Both the position numbers and the translations under genes were made by a program. A stretch of 8,096 bases of DNA, taken from the NCBI GenBank assembly GCA_036497785.1, contig DASXIW010000119.1, positions 1 through 8,096 on the forward strand, given 5' to 3'. Under the pieces are notes generated by a model that saw only the letters and a list, made by a program, of their open reading frames with translations, made no database searches and was not told the DNA's origin. Shown in pieces: positions 6,135 through 8,096 of this stretch; the first letter of the stretch is position 1, and each line of letters begins with the position of its first letter. Source of the DNA: DASXIW01 sp036497785. GTDB taxonomy: Bacteria > Pseudomonadota > Alphaproteobacteria > Acetobacterales > Acetobacteraceae.

Positions 6135-7178
6135 TCAATGCCCTTCGCACGCTGCCGCATACGCCATCACCGCGCCTTCGACGGCCAAGGCGACGCGATC
6201 CCCTGGCTGCGGCACCATGTGGCCCGACAGGCGTGCGGTGACCTCCGGCTCCAGCCCGTCCAGAGCAAGGGTGACGCTGGCGTCGTGGCCGTAAAAGATG
6301 ACCTGGCGGACCAGGGCACGGATGGCGCCTTCATGGGTCAGCCTGATCTGTTCCGGGCGCACCAGTACCTCGGCCATCCCGTCGCGAATGGCGACGGCAA
6401 GCGGCAACTGCCCGAGCGCGCAGGTCACGTGATCGCCGGACACCATGCCGGAGAGAATGACCGCCTCACCGACGAAGCGGGCCAGTTCGGCATCGACGGG
6501 GCGTTGGTAGAGGGTGGCCGGATCGGTTACCTGAACCAGCGAACCGGCCCGGAGCACGGCGACCTGATGGCCCATGGATAAAGCTTCGGACTGGTCGTGG
6601 GTAACCAGCAGGGCGGTGGTGCCGGCCGCTTCCAGCGCCTGGGTGACGGCGAGGCGGGTTTCCACGCGCAGGGCCGCGTCCAGTGCCGAGAACGGCTCGT
6701 CCAGCAGCACCAGATTGGGCGTCGGGGCGAGGGCACGCGCCAGGGCCACGCGCTGCTGTTCGCCGCCGGAGAGTTCCTGGGGATGGCGGGTGGCGTAGGC
6801 GGCAGGCAGGCCGACCCGCTCGAGCAAATCCTCGGCACGGCCGCGTTGGCGGCGTGCCGACCAGGGCAGGCCGAACAGCACGTTGGCGGCGACCGACAGA
6901 TGCGGGAACAAGGCGCCTTCCTGGGCGACATAGCCGATATGCCGGCGTTCCGGCGGCACATGTACGCCGTCGCCGCAGACGCGCTGGCCGTCGATATCGA
7001 TGTTGCCGGCATCGGCACGCTCGAATCCGCCGAGCAGCCGCAGCAGCGTGGTCTTGCCGCTGCCGGACGCGCCGAGGATGGCGACCAGTTGGCCGGAGGG
7101 GACGATCAGGTCCACGCCGCGCAGGACAATGTGGCCTCGGAACGCCTTGGTGAGGCCGGCGATGCGTATCTGCGCCAT
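6135..7178 (-). CDS. fbpC: Fe(III)-type ABC transporter ATP-binding protein, FbpC-like
   Basis: A complete 347-residue ATPase that powers an inner-membrane importer, most like the FbpC/AfuC proteins for ferric iron. All nucleotide-binding elements are intact: Walker A GASGSGKTT (36-44), Q-loop Gln86 in 'YVAQEGALFPHL', signature LSGGE (136-140), Walker B LVLLDE (156-161), D-loop SALD (164-167) and switch His194. The C-terminal part from about residue 240 is a TOBE-type domain with 'VLVRPEQIRL' (271-280). Length, the 'QEGALFPHLSV' segment and the partner permease favour ferric iron, but polyamine, sulfate and phosphonate ATPases share this layout. ATG 7178 is chosen because it follows the permease stop after only two bases (TGATCATG), the mark of an operon. 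The open frame continues upstream only as a shadow of the permease gene. Only a weak GGTGGCGG precedes it, so coupling to the permease is likely. Confidence 0.9.
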   Translation of the reverse strand: MAQIRIAGLTKAFRGHIVLRGVDLIVPSGQLVAILGASGSGKTTLLRLLGGFERADAGNIDIDGQRVCGDGVHVPPERRHIGYVAQEGALFPHLSVAANVLFGLPWSARRQRGRAEDLLERVGLPAAYATRHPQELSGGEQQRVALARALAPTPNLVLLDEPFSALDAALRVETRLAVTQALEAAGTTALLVTHDQSEALSMGHQVAVLRAGSLVQVTDPATLYQRPVDAELARFVGEAVILSGMVSGDHVTCALGQLPLAVAIRDGMAEVLVRPEQIRLTHEGAIRALVRQVIFYGHDASVTLALDGLEPEVTARLSGHMVPQPGDRVALAVEGAVMAYAAACEGH

Positions 7179-7180
7179 GA

Positions 7181-8096
7181 TCAGCCGCCACCGGCCAGGG
7201 TGGCGACGCCGAAGCGCCGTGCCAGCAGCCAGGTAGAGAGCAGGGAGATCGCCAGCATCAGCGCCGCGAAGGGGGCGGCCGCGGCGAAAGCCAGCGAGGT
7301 GGTGTTGGCCCAGACCTGGGTGGCCAGCGTGCGCGTGCCGATCGGCGAGAGCAGCAGCGTGCCGGTCAGCTCTGTCGCCACCGACACGAAGACCATCGCC
7401 GCCGCAGCGCCAAGCCCGGGGCCGGCCATCGGCAGCAGCACCCGGCGCGCGACGGCGAACCAGCCCAGGCCGAGCGATCTTGCCGCTTCTTCCAGGCCGC
7501 GCTGCACCTGCGCCATGGCCGCGCGCACGCTGACCAGGGCCAGCGGGAGGAACAGGATGGCGTAGGTGATGACGAGCAAGGCGGCGCTTTGATAGAGCGG
7601 ACGGAATGCTTGCACGGTCAGCGAAATCAAAGCCAGCGCCACGACGATTCCGGGCACGCCCTGCGCCAGATAGGCGGTGCGTTCCAGCAGTGTGACCCAG
7701 GGCCCGTGATAGCGCGTGGCGAGGTAGCCGAGCGGCAGCGCCAGCAATAGCGACGCCGCGGCACCGGCGGCGCCGAAACCGATCGTGGCCGTCGTGGCGC
7801 GCGCCAGAAGCGGCAGCGAGGGGATGACGGGCGAGCTGGCGACCTGGGCGTGCTGCAGCAGCCAGAAGCCGATCATGCCGATCGGCACGCCAAGCGTGGC
7901 GACGGCCAGCCCGGCGAAGCCCGCGACCACGAGATAGCGGGCCGGCCCGAGCCGCGCCGGCGTGCCCCGCCGGCGTGTGCCGCCGCCGATGCGCGCATAA
8001 CGGCCGCGCCCGCGCACCCGGTGTTCGGCTACCAGACAGGCCAGGCACAGCACGATGAGCACGACGGCGAGCAGCGAGGAATCCGGGCCATCCAGC
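7181..8096 (-). CDS. fbpB: Fe(III)-type ABC transporter permease, FbpB-like, C-terminal part; 5' end cut by window edge
   Basis: The last 304 residues of a two-domain inner-membrane permease of the FbpB/AfuB type, which are usually 500-560 residues long. The visible part starts in the final helix of the first half ('SLLAVVLIVLCLACLVAEHRV'-like segment followed by an arginine-rich linker). It then contains a full second permease domain with about six membrane segments. The ATPase-contact EAA loop is present as 'EEAARSLGLGWFAVARRVLLP', and 'LLSPIGTRTLATQVWANTT' followed by 'AAPFAALMLAISLLSTWLL' is typical of the iron(III) branch. The true start lies beyond the right edge; a GTG at 8062 within the window is internal. 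It ends in TGA two bases before fbpC. The matching periplasmic iron-binding protein is not in the window and may lie upstream. Confidence 0.88.
   Translation of the reverse strand, partial: LDGPDSSLLAVVLIVLCLACLVAEHRVRGRGRYARIGGGTRRRGTPARLGPARYLVVAGFAGLAVATLGVPIGMIGFWLLQHAQVASSPVIPSLPLLARATTATIGFGAAGAAASLLLALPLGYLATRYHGPWVTLLERTAYLAQGVPGIVVALALISLTVQAFRPLYQSAALLVITYAILFLPLALVSVRAAMAQVQRGLEEAARSLGLGWFAVARRVLLPMAGPGLGAAAAMVFVSVATELTGTLLLSPIGTRTLATQVWANTTSLAFAAAAPFAALMLAISLLSTWLLARRFGVATLAGGG

Noticed and set aside
6597..7565. Rightward open frame (322 codons) opposite fbpC and fbpB
   Set aside because: Low-complexity antisense shadow of two clear transporter genes.
7181..8048. N-terminal extension of the fbpC reading frame into the permease region
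   Set aside because: The frame is open far upstream, but the translation there is an Arg-rich shadow of the permease. The family sequence begins exactly at ATG 7178.

Overview
The window is GC-rich, has almost no non-coding space and keeps long accidental open frames on the strand opposite each gene. With a Tat-exported Dyp peroxidase, an OprB-type porin and periplasmic signal peptides, this points to a Gram-negative proteobacterium, most likely an alphaproteobacterium of the Rhodospirillales/Acetobacteraceae type. That placement is inference; there is no rRNA or marker gene to confirm it.

Left part (1-2045): two divergent genes share a 287-base control region. Leftward is a family 5 peptide/nickel-type substrate-binding protein, cut by the left edge. 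Rightward is an M19 'membrane dipeptidase' homologue in which several zinc ligands of the family are replaced. The space between them holds a good sigma-54-like promoter facing the binding-protein gene and a nested set of inverted repeats built on TTGCAA. The simplest reading is uptake and processing of small peptides or related compounds under one shared control region.

Middle part (2042-6051): a leftward cluster reads, in order of transcription, oprB-like porin (4583-6051), a secreted NHL/beta-propeller protein (3334-4473) and an EfeB/DyP-type deferrochelatase-peroxidase (2042-3337). The last two overlap by four bases (GTGA) and are probably translationally coupled. The porin gene is broken: it has a frameshift in a short AG repeat and a downstream in-frame TAA, and the usual C-terminal phenylalanine is replaced by serine. 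The peroxidase gene converges on the M19 gene so tightly that their stop codons overlap.

Right part (6135-8096): the leftward end of an iron(III)-type ABC importer, with the C-terminal part of an FbpB-like two-domain permease (cut by the right edge) and a complete FbpC-like ATPase. An 83-base gap separates it from the porin and contains a plausible promoter overlapped by a weak Fur-like sequence.

Taken together, 2042-8096 looks like an iron acquisition block: Fe(III) importer, outer-membrane channel, secreted propeller protein and haem peroxidase/deferrochelatase. The EfeU and EfeO partners usual for EfeB are not in view. No RNA genes, CRISPR arrays, insertion sequences or convincing intrinsic terminators were seen.
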